A DNA stretch of 21,829 nt from a virus: positions 1 through 21,829 of IMG/VR virus record IMGVR_UViG_3300002835_006962; one strand, written 5' to 3'. The position numbers and the translations under genes are program-made. This document shows positions 21,735 through 21,829 of the stretch, piece by piece. The notes beneath the pieces were generated by a model, which had not been told where the DNA came from, made no database searches, and was given only the letters and a program-made list of their open reading frames with translations. Positions within the stretch are counted from its first letter, which is position 1; the number at the start of each line of letters is the position of its first letter.

Positions 21735-21829
21735 TTAGGATCCGTAGGTGTTGCCGTGGAGACCAGTTACTGCGGTGAGGCGGTAGTATTGGTTAGCTCC
21801 GCTCTGAGTGGTGAAGTCAGAACCGTAGG
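21735..21829 (-). CDS. partial C-terminus of a convergent gene, probable structural protein
   Basis: The minus strand has an open frame that enters from the right edge and ends at TAA (21737-21735). The last 30 residues visible are rich in Gly, Ser, Thr and Tyr: it opens YGSDFTTQSGANQYYR and ends with LHGNTYGS. The base composition is richer in GC than the rest of the window, which is common for highly expressed virion genes. The other two frames of this strand have stops. Composition suggests a capsid, tail or fibre-type structural protein, but 30 residues are too few to name it. The start lies outside the window. Confidence 0.6.
   Translation of the reverse strand, partial: YGSDFTTQSGANQYYRLTAVTGLHGNTYGS

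Noticed and set aside
1-21829. CRISPR arrays, tRNA genes, transposons, toxin-antitoxin or integrase genes
   Set aside because: I saw no regularly spaced direct repeats, no tRNA-like cloverleaf with CCA end, and no transposase or integrase motifs in any frame I read.

Overview
The window is a piece of a T4-like contractile-tailed phage (myovirus) genome. It holds a nearly complete set of T4-type replication, recombination and late-transcription genes in the order usual for these phages: gp55 sigma factor, gp47 and gp46 (Mre11/Rad50-like recombination nuclease), gp45 sliding clamp, gp44 and gp62 clamp loader, RegA translational repressor, then the recombination mediator UvsY and the helicase UvsW. 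Low GC, very tight packing (many 1, 4 and 8 nt overlaps) and gene sizes close to the short versions of marine/cyanophage-type T4-like phages suggest an environmental, probably aquatic, phage. The host cannot be named: there are no photosynthesis genes, tRNAs or other host-specific genes here.

Layout. (1) 29-7292, minus strand: one tight operon running gp55, gp47, gp46, a 59-codon basic ORF, gp45, gp44, gp62, regA and a family-2 glycosyltransferase. (2) 7324-18456, minus strand: an AT-rich block of thirteen sugar-nucleotide, glycosyltransferase and methyltransferase genes. It includes GDP-mannose 4,6-dehydratase, a UDP-glucose-4-epimerase-type enzyme, UDP-galactopyranose mutase, an alpha-1,2-fucosyltransferase-type GT11, a GT6 and two GT25-like genes. 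It sits between the gp55 operon and uvsY, like an island inserted into the core genome. (3) 18457-18556: a 100-nt divergent promoter region with back-to-back consensus sigma70 promoters whose -35 boxes form a perfect inverted repeat. (4) 18557-21656, plus strand: uvsY, uvsW, a conserved-looking acidic/basic protein and a tail-tube-fold-like protein, closed by a strong bidirectional terminator. (5) 21735-21829, minus strand: the C-terminal end of a convergent gene that runs off the window.

How it works together. gp47/46, UvsY and UvsW would drive recombination-dependent replication. gp44/62 load the gp45 clamp, which in T4 also activates late transcription together with gp55. Late-type promoter octamers (CATAAATA or CCTAAATA) occur before regA, before uvsW, before the 210-aa gene and at the left edge of the window. 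The glycan genes, under a host-type early promoter, probably make or modify a fucose-, galactofuranose- and methyl-sugar-containing glycan on the host surface or on the virion.

Most interesting signals: (a) a hairpin over the regA ribosome-binding site with a late promoter placed so that late transcripts would lose the 5' arm, the logic known for T4 gene e; (b) promoters only 6-9 nt from the start codons of gp55, gp45, uvsY and uvsW, predicting leaderless or nearly leaderless mRNAs; (c) the palindromic divergent promoter; (d) the glycan island itself, including a GT6 enzyme with an intact DxD motif; (e) a small basic ORF between gp46 and gp45 where T4 carries rpbA. No gene-free stretch longer than 300 nt exists in the window.
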